A stretch of 64,000 bases of DNA from Nocardioides guangzhouensis (GCF_004519545.1 NZ_SDKM01000018.1:1-64000), one strand, 5' to 3'. Shown: positions 9,769-17,862, numbered from the stretch's first letter. Made by a program: numbers and translations. The notes: generated by a model from the letters alone, not told the origin.

Positions 9769-9887
9769 CGTTCGGATCAGTCCGGCAGGTCACTTCCGGC
9801 GGATCCTGGCCCCGGTCGTGGGCCCGGCCGCCGGCGCGACGAACCTCACACCCCCGTACGCCGCCGGCGGCGGTAGTTTCGCGGGGC

Positions 9888-10934
9888 ATGAGCTCCCAGC
9901 GACGCAGCGAGCGTGCCCGGTCCGCCGCCCTCGGGCGCGTGCTCGCCCTGCCGCCGTCCGTGCAGCGCCGAATGGCCGGACGGCCGGTCCGGCGCGACGG
10001 CCAGACCCTCGACCCGCAGGTCCAGCTGGTGCTGCGGCTGCAGCGGGTGGCGCGCGAGCCCGGCCCCGAGACACTGCCGGTCCCGGCCGGACGTCTCGCC
10101 GTCGACCGCCAGGCCCGCACGATGGGCGGCAGCCCCCCGATCGGCGTGCTGGTGGAGCGCACCGTCGCTGGGCTGCCCGCGCGGATCTATCTCCCTGCAG
10201 CCCTGGCCGCGTCCAGCGAGCCGCGGCCCACGCTCCTCTACCTGCACGGCGGCGGCTTCGTGTACGGCGGGCTCGAGGCCTACGACGCCGTGTGCCGGTT
10301 CCTGGCCGAGCGGGCCGGCGTGCAGGTGGTGCTGGTGGACTACCGGCTCGCTCCCGAGCACGTGTTCCCCGCCGCGCACGACGACGCGATCACGGCGTAC
10401 GACGCGCTGGTCGCGGACGCCGACGACCTGCGGGTCGACACCGCCCGGCTCGCCGTCGGCGGCGACTCCGCCGGCGGCAACCTCGCTGCCGCGGTGGCCG
10501 CGCACGCGGCCAGGAAGCGGCTCCCGCTGGCCTTCCAGATGCTGGTCTACCCGGTCACCGACCCGGCCGGCGACACCGTGAGCCGGCGGCTGTTCGGCCG
10601 CGGTTTCTATCTGACCACCGAGTTCATGGACCTCGCGGTCGACAGCTACCTGCCCGAGCCGGCCGACCGGCTCGATCCCCGGGTGGCGCCGCTGCACGGG
10701 GAGGTGCCGGCCGGCGTCGCGCCGGCGTACGTTGTGACCGCGGGCTTCGACCCGCTCCGCGACGAGGGCGAGGCCTACGCGCGCAAGCTGGCCGACGCCG
10801 GGGTCGCCGTCGAGCTGCGACGCCACGACGGGCTGGTGCACGGGTTCCTCAACTGGCTGGACCGCGGCGAGGCCAACCGGACCGCCAACCTCGAGGTCGC
10901 CGCCGCCCTGGCCGCGGGGGTCAAGAGCGTGTGA
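9888..10934 (+). CDS. Alpha/beta hydrolase of the HSL (hormone-sensitive lipase) family
   Basis: A 348-residue esterase or lipase. The HSL oxyanion motif HGGGF follows LLYL, the nucleophile is in GDSAGG, the acid is probably the Asp in GFDPLRDEG and the histidine is in GLVHGF, in the normal order. An N-terminal cap of about 110 residues precedes the core, as usual in the family. The ATG lies eight bases after TAGTTT (9874-9879), so the message may be leaderless. Its last 14 bp overlap the convergent mshD gene. The substrate cannot be told from sequence. Confidence 0.92.
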   Translation: MSSQRRSERARSAALGRVLALPPSVQRRMAGRPVRRDGQTLDPQVQLVLRLQRVAREPGPETLPVPAGRLAVDRQARTMGGSPPIGVLVERTVAGLPARIYLPAALAASSEPRPTLLYLHGGGFVYGGLEAYDAVCRFLAERAGVQVVLVDYRLAPEHVFPAAHDDAITAYDALVADADDLRVDTARLAVGGDSAGGNLAAAVAAHAARKRLPLAFQMLVYPVTDPAGDTVSRRLFGRGFYLTTEFMDLAVDSYLPEPADRLDPRVAPLHGEVPAGVAPAYVVTAGFDPLRDEGEAYARKLADAGVAVELRRHDGLVHGFLNWLDRGEANRTANLEVAAALAAGVKSV

Positions 10935-11790
10935 ACTGCACGTGCGTGTCGCTGGCAGCGTGTGTGAACCCGAGCCGCTCGTAGACCTTCCGCGCCGGGT
11001 GGTTGTCGGACTCGACGTAGAGCAGCACCTCGCGCACACCGTGCCCGGCCAGGTGGTGCAGGCCGGCCAGCGTGAGCATCCGCCCGAGCCCGGCGCCCTG
11101 GGCCTCGGGGGCGATCGCGACGACGTACACCTCGCCGAGGTCCGCGTCGTGCTGCTTGGTCCAGTGGAAGCCGAGCATCCGTTCGCCGTCGTGCGCGACC
11201 AGGAGCCCGGCCGGGTCGAACCACGGCTCGGCCATCCGCTCGGCCAGCCCGGCGGCGTCCATCGACCCCTGCTCCGGGTGGTGGGCGAAGGCGGCGGCGT
11301 TGACCCGCAGCAGGTCGGCCTCGTCCGCTGGGCGGTAGCCGCGGATCGCGACGTCGCTCTCCAGCGGCGGCAGCGGCTCGGTCACCGGTCGGCGCATCAC
11401 CCAGAGCTCGCGGGTGGCGGCGAAACCGTGCCGCGCGGCGATCGCCCGGGCCGCCGGGTCGTCACCGTGGCTCCACGCCGTCCGCACGTCGGCACCGCTG
11501 TCCGCGACGGCCGCCGCGAGCGTCGCGCCCTCCCCCCGGCCTCGCGCCTCCGGCGCCACCGCCAGGTCCAGCGCCCCCTCGTGCACCAGGGCGAACCCGT
11601 TCCCGGTCACCCACATCCGCGCCGCCGCCAGCCCGCGGTGCTTGAGCAGCAGCGCCGCCTGCTCGTCGAGCGGGTCGTGCCCGTCCGCCGCCCGGCTGGC
11701 CTGCCGGACGCGCTCCACCAGGTCCCGTCCCTGTGCCGCCGAGTCCGTGGTCGTGATCTCCCGTGCCGTCACGGGCCCATCGTGCCGCAC
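10921..11790 (-). CDS. mshD: Mycothiol synthase MshD
   Basis: Last step of mycothiol synthesis: acetylation of Cys-GlcN-Ins using acetyl-CoA. The 289 residues form two GNAT domains; the second carries the acetyl-CoA loop VAIAPEAQGAGLGRML and the C-terminal YVESDNHPARKVYERLGF signature typical of MshD. The first GNAT domain has the loop VAPEARGRGEG. A GTG at codon 7 is an alternative start. It overlaps the hydrolase gene at its 3' end and is followed upstream by glnR, the same order as Rv0819-Rv0818. The pathway's first enzyme, mshA, is at the other end of this window. Confidence 0.95.
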   Translation of the reverse strand: MRHDGPVTAREITTTDSAAQGRDLVERVRQASRAADGHDPLDEQAALLLKHRGLAAARMWVTGNGFALVHEGALDLAVAPEARGRGEGATLAAAVADSGADVRTAWSHGDDPAARAIAARHGFAATRELWVMRRPVTEPLPPLESDVAIRGYRPADEADLLRVNAAAFAHHPEQGSMDAAGLAERMAEPWFDPAGLLVAHDGERMLGFHWTKQHDADLGEVYVVAIAPEAQGAGLGRMLTLAGLHHLAGHGVREVLLYVESDNHPARKVYERLGFTHAASDTHVQFTRS

Positions 11791-11855
11791 CCGCCTTGGT
11801 GGGTCGTCCGCCCCACGGGGGTGCCTGGCCCCCTGTCAGGCGGACGACTGCAGAT

Positions 11856-12584
11856 CTAGGCGTCCTCGGTCGCCTCGACGTCGATGCCGGCGCCGGCCTG
11901 GTCCTTGGCGGGCAGCACGAAGCGGTAGCCGACGTTGCGGACGGTGCCGATGAGCGTCTCGTTCTCGGGGCCGAGCTTGGCGCGCAGCCGGCGTACGTGC
12001 ACGTCGACGGTACGGGTGCCGCCGAAGTAGTCGTAGCCCCAGACCTCCTGGAGCAGCTGCTGGCGGCTGAACACCCGTCCGGGGTGCTGGGCCAGGAACT
12101 TCAGCAGCTCGAACTCCTTGAACGTGAGGTCGAGCGGGCGGCCGCTGAGCTTCGCGGTGTACGTCGCGTCGTCGACGACGACCTCGCCTGTCCGGATCAC
12201 GTGTGACTCGGGGTCGTCGGCGTCGCGCTGCGCGGCGAGCCGGCCGATCGCCAGCTTGATCCGGGCCTCGAGCTCGGCCGGGCCGCAGGTGTGCAGCACC
12301 ACGTCGTCCATGCCCCAGTCGGCAGCGACCACGGCCAGACCGCCTTCGGTGACCACGAGCAGCACCGGCACGTCGGTGCCGGTGGTGCGGATCAGGCGAC
12401 AGAGGTCGCGGGCGTGAGCCAGCTCCTGGCGTCCGTCGACGAGGACCAGGTCGGACTCGGGCGCCTCGATCAGCGCACTGCCCTCGGCGGGCAGGATCTT
12501 GACCTGGTGGTTGAGCAGGGCCAGGCCGGGGAGTACGTCGGCCGACGGCTGGAGCGCGTCGGTCAGCAACAGCAGCGTGCCCAT
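11856..12584 (-). CDS. glnR: GlnR-type response regulator
   Basis: Orphan OmpR-class regulator that controls nitrogen assimilation in actinobacteria. The 242 residues comprise an atypical receiver domain ([14 protein letters not shown], with the conserved Asp in LVLVDGRQ) and a winged-helix DNA-binding domain ([20 protein letters not shown] through [15 protein letters not shown]). The opening and the C-terminal domain match Streptomyces GlnR closely. No partner histidine kinase is near, as expected for GlnR. The start at 12584 is taken over a much longer frame because it gives the family N-terminus. It is divergent from the MoaD-like gene. Confidence 0.93.
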   Translation of the reverse strand: MGTLLLLTDALQPSADVLPGLALLNHQVKILPAEGSALIEAPESDLVLVDGRQELAHARDLCRLIRTTGTDVPVLLVVTEGGLAVVAADWGMDDVVLHTCGPAELEARIKLAIGRLAAQRDADDPESHVIRTGEVVVDDATYTAKLSGRPLDLTFKEFELLKFLAQHPGRVFSRQQLLQEVWGYDYFGGTRTVDVHVRRLRAKLGPENETLIGTVRNVGYRFVLPAKDQAGAGIDVEATEDA

Positions 12585-12626
12585 GGCGACTCCTCGTGCT
12601 TGCCCGGATGGTGAAGGATATCGGGC

Positions 12627-12956
12627 ATGACCGGGCACGAAACGCGAACCGCGCAGGGCGAGACGCCCGCGGACCGCACCGCGAGCACGTCGTACGTCGT
12701 GGTGCGCTACTGGGCAGCGGCCCGCGCGGCGGCGGGGGTGGCCCAGGACCGGGTACCCGTCGACGGGCCGGTCAGCCTCGCCGACCTGCGGTCCCGGGCG
12801 CTGGCGCTGCACCCCGACGCGCCGCGGCTCGCCGACGTCGTCGGGGCCTGCTCGGTCCTCATCGGCGACGAGCCGCTCGGCACCCGCGATCCGGCCGACG
12901 TGCAGGTCGCGCCGGGCTCCTCGGTCGAGTTCCTGCCCCCGTTCGCGGGCGGCTGA
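12627..12956 (+). CDS. MoaD/ThiS-family sulfur carrier protein
   Basis: A 109-residue small ubiquitin-like sulfur carrier. The core starts at [17 protein letters not shown] and ends with the C-terminal PPFAGG; the terminal Gly-Gly is the site of adenylation and thiocarboxylation in this family. An N-terminal tail of about 20 residues is unstructured-looking. No molybdopterin genes are near, so assignment to MoaD itself is uncertain. It could serve the neighbouring sulfur-transfer operon or molybdopterin synthase. Confidence 0.85.
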   Translation: MTGHETRTAQGETPADRTASTSYVVVRYWAAARAAAGVAQDRVPVDGPVSLADLRSRALALHPDAPRLADVVGACSVLIGDEPLGTRDPADVQVAPGSSVEFLPPFAGG

Positions 12957-12970
12957 GCCGGGCATGGCAG

Positions 12971-13000
12971 CGGGGCCGGAGTAGCAGGCCCCCGGCCCCG
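12971..13000. terminator. Hairpin 1 of a tandem pair
   Basis: CGGGGCCGG (12971-12979) pairs with 12992-13000. The loop contains GTAGCAG (12981-12987), the same heptamer as in hairpin 2. It follows the MoaD-like gene by 14 bp. Confidence 0.75.
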
Positions 13001-13008
13001 TGCCTGGC

Positions 13009-13038
13009 GGTGACCGGGGTAGCAGACCCCCGGTCACC
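13009..13038. terminator. Hairpin 2 of a tandem pair
   Basis: GGTGACCGGGG (13009-13019) pairs perfectly with 13028-13038 around an eight-base loop, again beginning GTAGCAG when the closing G is counted. Together with hairpin 1 it separates the convergent MoaD-like and hsp20 genes and can terminate both. Confidence 0.75.
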
Positions 13039-13066
13039 AGTCGGCAGACCCGTCGGCGTACGCGGG

Positions 13067-13498
13067 TCAGGCCTCGATCGCGGTCCGTCCGGTGTCGTTC
13101 GAACCGGTCGCGACCTCGATCTTGCGCGGCTTCGCGCGTTCGGCGACCGGCACCGTCAACCGCAGCACCCCGGCGTCGTACGACGCCTCGATGCGGTCGA
13201 GGTCGAGGTTGTCGCCGAGCACGAGCTGGCGGCTGAAGACGCCGCGGGGACGCTCGGAGGCGAGCATCTCCCAGTCGCCGTTGCGGGCGACACGCTCGGC
13301 GCGAACCGTGAGCACGTTGCGCTCGACGTCGAGGTCGATGCTCTCGCGGGACACGCCCGGCAGGTCGAACTCGATGACGAACGCGTCGCCCTCGCGCCAG
13401 GCGTCCATCGGCATGACCGCGGGGCGGTTGGTGGTGCCCAGGACCTGCTGGGTCAGGCGGTCGAGCTCACGGAAAGGGTCGGCGGATCGCAGCAACAT
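13067..13498 (-). CDS. Hsp20/alpha-crystallin small heat-shock protein
   Basis: A 143-residue holdase chaperone that binds unfolding proteins. The alpha-crystallin domain runs from about residue 30 ([17 protein letters not shown]) to 130, with the conserved strand [11 protein letters not shown] in the usual AxxxxGVLxlxxP form. Its N-terminus [15 protein letters not shown] is typical. It faces a MerR/HspR-like regulator across a 116-bp gap that contains a consensus-like promoter and a 7-7-7 inverted repeat, so heat or stress control by the neighbour is likely. Confidence 0.93.
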   Translation of the reverse strand: MLLRSADPFRELDRLTQQVLGTTNRPAVMPMDAWREGDAFVIEFDLPGVSRESIDLDVERNVLTVRAERVARNGDWEMLASERPRGVFSRQLVLGDNLDLDRIEASYDAGVLRLTVPVAERAKPRKIEVATGSNDTGRTAIEA

Positions 13499-13523
13499 GG
13501 GTACCTCCTCTGGGTTCGTGGTC

Positions 13524-13544
13524 TCCGTGATCTGTTCTCACGGA
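13524..13544. promoter_or_regulatory. Inverted repeat TCCGTGA-N7-TCACGGA, candidate HspR-like operator
   Basis: A perfect 7-7-7 inverted repeat between hsp20 and its divergent regulator, in the early transcribed leader of hsp20. The geometry equals the HAIR element of HspR (CTTGAGT-N7-ACTCAAG), but the sequence differs. Confidence 0.65.
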
Positions 13545-13553
13545 TACAGGTTT

Positions 13554-13582
13554 TATGTAATACTCACGTCAGGAGTTGTCAA
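13554..13582 (-). promoter_or_regulatory. hsp20 promoter
   Basis: On the minus strand TTGACA (13582-13577) is followed after 17 bp by TACATA (13559-13554). This is an unusually good match to the housekeeping consensus for such GC-rich DNA. Transcription should start near 13547, just ahead of the TCCGTGA/TCACGGA repeat. Confidence 0.75.
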
Positions 13583-13614
13583 GCCCCGGATTGCACCGGG
13601 GATCGAGGAGTCCC

Positions 13615-13902
13615 ATGGCGAAGTCCTCCGACGGTGTGTTCGCGATTTCCGTGGCGGCCGGCATGGTCTCGATGGAGATCCAGAACCTGCGCGTCTACGA
13701 ACGGCACGGCCTGGTGACCCCCGACCGCACCGGCGGCAACACCCGTCGCTACAGCCAGGACGACATCGACCGGCTGCACCGGGTGCGCGACCTGCTGGCC
13801 GAGGGCCTGAACCTCGCGGGGATCGCCCGGGTGCTGGTCCTGGAGGACGAGGTCGAGGACCTGCGTCGTCAGAACGCGGCGCTGCGGGAGCGCGAGGAAT
13901 GA
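13615..13902 (+). CDS. hspR: HspR-like MerR-family regulator
   Basis: A 95-residue regulator. The winged-helix segment FAISVAAGMVSMEIQNLRVY, then ERHGLVTPDRTGGNTRRYS, matches HspR, including the LNLAGIARVL helix before a short coiled coil. HspR represses heat-shock genes by binding HAIR elements, usually beside dnaK; here the partner is hsp20. GAGGAG precedes the ATG at 13615. A thioredoxin-like gene follows after 28 bp and may be co-transcribed. Confidence 0.85.
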   Translation: MAKSSDGVFAISVAAGMVSMEIQNLRVYERHGLVTPDRTGGNTRRYSQDDIDRLHRVRDLLAEGLNLAGIARVLVLEDEVEDLRRQNAALREREE

Positions 13903-13930
13903 GCCGGGCCGCTCCGACGTTGCCGCCGTC

Positions 13931-14398
13931 ATGACCGCCGGCCAGCTCGTCCTCCTCGTCGCCGTCGTCCTGGCCCTCGGGTTCGGGGCCTGGCGTGCGC
14001 TCGCCGACGGCAGGTTCCGCGGGACGCACCGGGTGCGCGGTGCCGGGGCTGCGGCCACCCCCGGCGACGAGGCGTCTGAGCCTGGGCTCCTCGACGGCAC
14101 CGACATCGAACACGAGCTGGGGGAGCGGGCCACGCTGCTCCAGTTCTCCAGCGCGTTCTGCGCGCCGTGCCGGGCGACCCGGCGGGTGCTGGGCGAGGTC
14201 GCGGAGCTGGTGCCGGGTGTCGCCCACGTCGAGGTCGACGCCGAGCACCACCTCGAGCTGGTGCGTCGGGTCGGCGTGCTCCGGACGCCCACGACCCTGG
14301 TGCTGGATGCGCGGGGCCGCGAGGTGGCCCGGGCCGGCGGCACTCCGAAGCGCGACGAGGTGCTCGCGACGCTGGCCCGGGTCACGGTGGCGGAGTGA
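13931..14398 (+). CDS. Membrane-anchored thioredoxin-like protein
   Basis: A 155-residue protein with one N-terminal transmembrane segment (residues about 4-22) and a thioredoxin fold. The redox motif is CAPC in SSAFCAPCRATRRVL, and the cis-proline segment is VLRTPTTLVLD. The domain probably faces outward and reduces or supplies thiols to envelope proteins, though orientation is an inference. The M. tuberculosis neighbour Rv0816c (thiX) has the same place next to the rhodanese-SseC pair, which here follows after the leader peptide. Confidence 0.88.
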   Translation: MTAGQLVLLVAVVLALGFGAWRALADGRFRGTHRVRGAGAAATPGDEASEPGLLDGTDIEHELGERATLLQFSSAFCAPCRATRRVLGEVAELVPGVAHVEVDAEHHLELVRRVGVLRTPTTLVLDARGREVARAGGTPKRDEVLATLARVTVAE

Positions 14399-14468
14399 GG
14401 ATTGTCCGCATTCTGGAACGGATGACCACATCCTGAGATTTGCGCTCGGGTTGCCGATCGGGGCGCCG

Positions 14469-14474
14469 TAGATT
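14469..14474 (+). promoter_or_regulatory. -10 element TAGATT for a leaderless transcript
   Basis: TAGATT ends seven bases before the ATG of the leader peptide, so transcription should begin at or next to that ATG. No ribosome site is present, which agrees with leaderless translation. Confidence 0.65.
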
Positions 14475-14481
14475 GGGCCGC

Positions 14482-14559
14482 ATGTCGACGACCATGCTGA
14501 CCCGCCGCCGCGCAGTGGACCACTGCCGCGTGCGTTCGGCGCTGTGTCGCATGCCCTGA
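14482..14559 (+). CDS. 25-residue cysteine leader peptide
   Basis: A short reading frame encoding MSTTMLTRRRAVDHCRVRSA followed by LCRMP. It matches the actinobacterial class of leader peptides with an (L)TRRR..D.CRV..-LCR pattern found ahead of sulfur-assimilation genes. Two Cys codons (14524-14526 and 14545-14547) lie near the end. The stop codon's last base is the first base of a 10-bp long-range stem (14559-14568 with 14611-14620). It probably senses cysteine by ribosome stalling and controls the DUF4395-rhodanese-SseC operon; that mechanism is inferred. Confidence 0.75.
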   Translation: MSTTMLTRRRAVDHCRVRSALCRMP

Positions 14560-14620
14560 CGGGACGCCGGTCAAAGGTTCTTTTGTCGAGTCGTTTACAC
14601 GACTAATCTGGGCGTCCCGT
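14559..14620 (+). promoter_or_regulatory. Candidate attenuator structure after the leader peptide
   Basis: ACGGGACGCC (14559-14568) pairs perfectly with GGCGTCCCGT (14611-14620). Inside lies a second hairpin, AGTCG-TTTACA-CGACT (14589-14604). The outer stem starts on the leader stop codon, so a translating ribosome would block it. The inner palindrome could instead be a protein operator, since TAATCT at 14604-14609 could act as a second -10. Confidence 0.6.
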
Positions 14621-14679
14621 GCCTCGCAGCCCGCAGGCCTTCCCGACGCGCGGTCGCGCGTCCCGACGCAGGAGACTCC

Positions 14680-15144
14680 ATGCACACCACCCCCGCGCAG
14701 ATCGACCCGCGCGGTGCGCGGTTCGCCGCCGCCGTGACCGCGCTCGTGCTCGCCGCCGTGCTGCTGCTCGCGCCGTCCCCCGTCGCCGTCGCGCTGCTCG
14801 CGGTGCAGGCCGCGGTGTTCGCGGTCGGTGCCGGTCGCGGCGTCCAGCACACGCCGTACTCCTGGCTGTTCCGGACCGCGGTGCGGCCCCGGATCGGCCC
14901 GCCGGCCGAGCGCGAGGACGCCGCCCCGCCGCGGTTCGCGCAGGCGGTCGGTCTCGGCTTCGCGCTGGTCGGCCTGCTCGGGTTCCTGGCCGGCTCCGCG
15001 CTGGTCGGGCTGGTCGCGACCGGGTTCGCCCTGGCCGCGGCCCTGCTCAATGCCGTCTTCGGCCTGTGCCTCGGCTGCGAGGCCTACCTCCTGATCAAGC
15101 GCCTGACCGGACCGAGGGTGGTCCCGGTGGGGTCGAGCGACTAG
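14680..15144 (+). CDS. DUF4395 membrane protein
   Basis: A 154-residue membrane protein with about four hydrophobic segments (residues 15-32, 34-50, 90-110, 112-135) and the DUF4395 signature [12 protein letters not shown], whose Cys pair is probably functional. The family is regularly found beside thiosulfate sulfurtransferases and thioredoxin-like proteins, and may pass sulfur or thiols across the membrane; the precise role is unknown. It is the first structural gene after the cysteine leader and lies 62 bp before the rhodanese gene. Start ATG 14680 follows an AGGAG sequence. Confidence 0.88.
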   Translation: MHTTPAQIDPRGARFAAAVTALVLAAVLLLAPSPVAVALLAVQAAVFAVGAGRGVQHTPYSWLFRTAVRPRIGPPAEREDAAPPRFAQAVGLGFALVGLLGFLAGSALVGLVATGFALAAALLNAVFGLCLGCEAYLLIKRLTGPRVVPVGSSD

Positions 15145-15206
15145 CACCACCCGACCACCCGAACGAGAAGTCAGACACCAGCGGAACAACGGAAAGAGAG
15201 AACCAC

Positions 15207-16055
15207 ATGAGCCGCGAGAACACCCTCGTGACCGCCCAGTGGGTCGAGGAACATCTGGACGACCCGAGCGTCGTGCTCGTCGAGGTGGACGAGGACACCA
15301 CGGCGTACGACAAGGGTCACATCAAGGGCGCCATCAAGCTCGACTGGACCACGGAGCTGCAGGACCAGGTCCGCCGCGACTTCGTGGACAAGGCCCAGTT
15401 CGAGGCGCTGCTCTCGGGGAAGGGCGTGTCCAACGACAACACGGTCGTGCTGTACGGCGGCAACAACAACTGGTTCGCGGCCTACGCCTACTGGTACTTC
15501 AAGCTCTACGGCCACGACGACGTCAAGCTGCTCGACGGCGGTCGCAAGAAGTGGGAGCTGGACTCCCGCGAGCTGACCGACGAGGCACCCAGCCGTGCGG
15601 CGACGTCGTACACCGCGCAGGAGCAGGACAAGAGCATCCGCGCGTTCCGCGACGAGGTCGTCGCCGCGATCGGCGCGCAGAACCTGGTCGACGTCCGCAG
15701 CCCCGACGAGTACGCCGGCCGGCTGCTCGCCCCGGCCCACCTCCCCCAGGAGCAGGCGCAGCGTGCGGGCCACATCCCGACCGCCGCGAACGTGCCGTGG
15801 AGCAAGGCGGCCAACGACGACGGCACCTTCAAGTCCGACGAGGAGCTGAAGGAGATCTACACCGAGGCCGGCGTCGACTGGAGCAAGGACACCATCGCGT
15901 ACTGCCGCATCGGCGAGCGCTCCTCGCACACCTGGTTCGTGCTCAAGGAGATCCTCGGGCAGGAGAACGTGAAGAACTACGACGGCTCGTGGACCGAGTA
16001 CGGCTCGCTCGTCGGCGTCCCGGTCGCCCTCGGCGACGAGAGGGGCGAGGCCTGA
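15207..16055 (+). CDS. Thiosulfate sulfurtransferase (two-domain rhodanese)
   Basis: Transfers sulfane sulfur from thiosulfate to acceptors such as cyanide or thiols. The 282 residues form two rhodanese domains; the active Cys is in [13 protein letters not shown] in the C-terminal domain, and [11 protein letters not shown] and [11 protein letters not shown] are the CH2-type motifs. It closely resembles mycobacterial CysA2/CysA3. The ATG at 15207 follows AAAGAGAG. The stop overlaps the sseC start (TGATG), so the two are translationally coupled. Confidence 0.96.
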   Translation: MSRENTLVTAQWVEEHLDDPSVVLVEVDEDTTAYDKGHIKGAIKLDWTTELQDQVRRDFVDKAQFEALLSGKGVSNDNTVVLYGGNNNWFAAYAYWYFKLYGHDDVKLLDGGRKKWELDSRELTDEAPSRAATSYTAQEQDKSIRAFRDEVVAAIGAQNLVDVRSPDEYAGRLLAPAHLPQEQAQRAGHIPTAANVPWSKAANDDGTFKSDEELKEIYTEAGVDWSKDTIAYCRIGERSSHTWFVLKEILGQENVKNYDGSWTEYGSLVGVPVALGDERGEA

Positions 16056-16351
16056 TGTGCGGCGCGATCGAAGGTGGCCTGTCGCTCGACGGGGTCAACG
16101 TGGCCAAGGAGGCCGTCGTCCAGGGTCAGGTGACCCGTGGCGGCGCGCCCGTCGGCAATGCCTACGTCCGGCTGCTCGACCGGACCGGTGAGTTCACCGC
16201 GGAGGTGCCGACCAACGAGCACGGCCAGTTCCGCTTCTTCGCCGGTGACGGCGAGTGGACGCTGCGCACGCTCGCGCCGAAGGCGCAGCCGATCGACAAG
16301 AAGGTGATCGCCGCGCGCGGCTCGGTGGCCGAGGTGGCCATCACGCTCTGA
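16055..16351 (+). CDS. sseC: SseC-like DUF1416 protein
   Basis: A 98-residue protein of the DUF1416 family, known in mycobacteria as SseC and almost always encoded right after the rhodanese. It begins MCGAIEGG, and the rest is a beta-sandwich carboxypeptidase-regulatory-like domain (VVQGQVTRGGAPVGNAYVRL). The N-terminal Cys is invariant and may accept sulfur. It overlaps the rhodanese stop by one base and ends the operon, followed by a clear terminator 16 bp later. Confidence 0.93.
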   Translation: MCGAIEGGLSLDGVNVAKEAVVQGQVTRGGAPVGNAYVRLLDRTGEFTAEVPTNEHGQFRFFAGDGEWTLRTLAPKAQPIDKKVIAARGSVAEVAITL

Positions 16352-16367
16352 TCCCCTCCCCAGGGAG

Positions 16368-16401
16368 CTCCGACCCGTCACCCGGTGGTGGCGGGTCGGA
16401 G
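16368..16401 (+). terminator. Terminator after the sulfur operon
   Basis: CTCCGACCCG (16368-16377) pairs with CGGGTCGGAG (16392-16401), followed by TCATTT. Confidence 0.85.
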
Positions 16402-16423
16402 TCATTTCCGGCGCCCATGTCGG

Positions 16424-16487
16424 GATAGTCCCAAACGAAACGGCTGCCGACACGCCGTACGGGACCCCTCGAACGTTTGGGACTATC
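16424..16487. repeat. Inverted-repeat element, copy 3 (solo)
   Basis: Outer arms GATAGTCCCAAACG (16424-16437) and CGTTTGGGACTATC (16474-16487) match the pair at 42-104 and 1230-1292. The inner part differs on the left (AAACGGCTGCC) but keeps GGGACCCCTCGAACG on the right. It stands alone between the SseC terminator and the next gene, with no nuclease-like gene beside it. Confidence 0.88.
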
Positions 16488-16599
16488 CGGCCGGGGGCTG
16501 CGGCGCGAGGGTGACGGCGTGGGTCGAGGGGTGGGTCGAGGGTGGGGCGCGGGGTGGGGCGCGGGGTGGGGGTGCTCCGGCAGTCGGTAGGTTGCTCGC

Positions 16600-17382
16600 G
16601 TGGAGACCGACGAGGTCCTGACCCTGCTCGTGGACGTGGCCGAGGAGGTGATCGACCCCCGCTTCCGGGACCTGGCCGACGAGGAGATCGCGGAGAAGAA
16701 CCCCGGCGACCTGGTGACCGTGGCGGACAGGGAGGCCGAGGCCCGGATCACCGGTGTGCTCGGCGCCGCCTACCCCGAGGCGCTGATCCTCGGCGAGGAG
16801 GCGACCGCGGCGGACGCGACGCTGATGAAGCGCTACCAGGCCGCGGACCACGCGTTCACGGTCGACCCGGTCGACGGCACCAAGAACTTCGTGCACGGGT
16901 CGAAGGACCACGCGGTCATGGTCGGGGAGGTACGTCGCGGCGAGGTCGTGCGCGGCTGGATCTGGCAGCCGCAGCACAAGGTCGCGTATGTCGTGGAACG
17001 CGGCGCCGGGGCCTGGCGCGACGGGGAACGGCTCACCCGACCCCCGCTGGGTGACGAGCTGCGCGGGGTCACCTCGCGACGCAGCTGGATCGGCCGCGCC
17101 CTCGGCACGCTGCGGGCGCTCGACCTGACCTGGGTCTGCTGCGGCGTGGACTACCCGAAGCTGGTCGAGGGCGAGGCGGACTACGCGCTCTACCGCAAGG
17201 CCAAGCCGTGGGACCACGTCCCGGGCTCGCTGCTGCTCGCCGAGGCCGGTGGGTACGTCGGCACGTTCGACGGGGTGCCCTACCACCCGCTGGCGGACCC
17301 GCCGGCCGGCCTGGTCGCGGCGGCCGACCGGGCGACCTACGACCTCGTGCAGGGGCTGCTCGACAACCTCCCCGGGGTCTGA
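16600..17382 (+). CDS. Inositol monophosphatase family phosphatase (HisN-like)
   Basis: A Mg2+-dependent phosphatase of 260 residues. Metal-ligand motifs are GEEAT, DPVDGTKNF and the C-terminal AKPWDHVPG. The closest actinobacterial relatives include histidinol-phosphatase HisN and inositol monophosphatases; the sequence alone does not separate them. The start is GTG 16600, six bases after TAGGTT (16588-16593), which indicates a leaderless message and fixes the start. It is convergent with dtd. Confidence 0.9.
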   Translation: METDEVLTLLVDVAEEVIDPRFRDLADEEIAEKNPGDLVTVADREAEARITGVLGAAYPEALILGEEATAADATLMKRYQAADHAFTVDPVDGTKNFVHGSKDHAVMVGEVRRGEVVRGWIWQPQHKVAYVVERGAGAWRDGERLTRPPLGDELRGVTSRRSWIGRALGTLRALDLTWVCCGVDYPKLVEGEADYALYRKAKPWDHVPGSLLLAEAGGYVGTFDGVPYHPLADPPAGLVAAADRATYDLVQGLLDNLPGV

Positions 17383-17385
17383 GCC

Positions 17386-17811
17386 TCAGCGCTCGAGCAG
17401 CACCGTGATCGGGCCGTCGTTGACCGAGGCGACCTCCATCTGTGCCCCGAAGACCCCGCGCTGCACGTGCGCGCCGAGGCGCTCCAGCTCGGCGCAGAAC
17501 GCGTCGTACACCGGCTCGCTGACCTCGCCGGGCGCCGCCGCCTGCCAGGTCGGACGGCGTCCCTTGCGCGCGTCGCCGTACAGCGTGAACTGGCTGACCA
17601 CCAGCACCGGCGCCCCGACGTCGGAGGCCGACTGCTCGTCGCGCAGCAGCCGCAGGTCCCAGACCTTGCGGGCGGTCCACGCGGTCTCGTCGGGGCCGTC
17701 GGCGTGGGTGACGCCGAGGTAGACCAGCAGCCCCGGGCGCTCGATCTCGCCGACGACCTTCCCGTCGACAGTCACGGCTGCGCGAAGAACTCGCTGTACG
17801 ACGGCTCGCAT
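17386..17811 (-). CDS. dtd: D-aminoacyl-tRNA deacylase Dtd
   Basis: Removes D-amino acids and glycine mischarged onto tRNAs. The 141 residues carry the family motifs SQFTLYGD and, near the end, [10 protein letters not shown] (the GP-containing cross-subunit motif, here GPIT rather than GPVT). The start at 17811 gives [17 protein letters not shown], the standard N-terminus; the open frame upstream is antisense to the next gene. Its stop lies three bases from the convergent phosphatase stop. Confidence 0.96.
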   Translation of the reverse strand: MRAVVQRVLRAAVTVDGKVVGEIERPGLLVYLGVTHADGPDETAWTARKVWDLRLLRDEQSASDVGAPVLVVSQFTLYGDARKGRRPTWQAAAPGEVSEPVYDAFCAELERLGAHVQRGVFGAQMEVASVNDGPITVLLER

Positions 17812-17862
17812 CGGGAAATCTTCCTTCCGGTGAGTCGACGGGGCTGCGGCGATTCTGGCACG

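Noticed and set aside
12585..12626. Leaderless promoter for the MoaD-like gene
   Set aside because: GGATAT lies five bases from the ATG but does not fit TANNNT.
13560..13584. A classical HAIR element (CTTGAGT-N7-ACTCAAG)
   Set aside because: Only half-matches (CTTGACA, ACTCACG) exist; the perfect 7-7-7 repeat is at 13524-13544.
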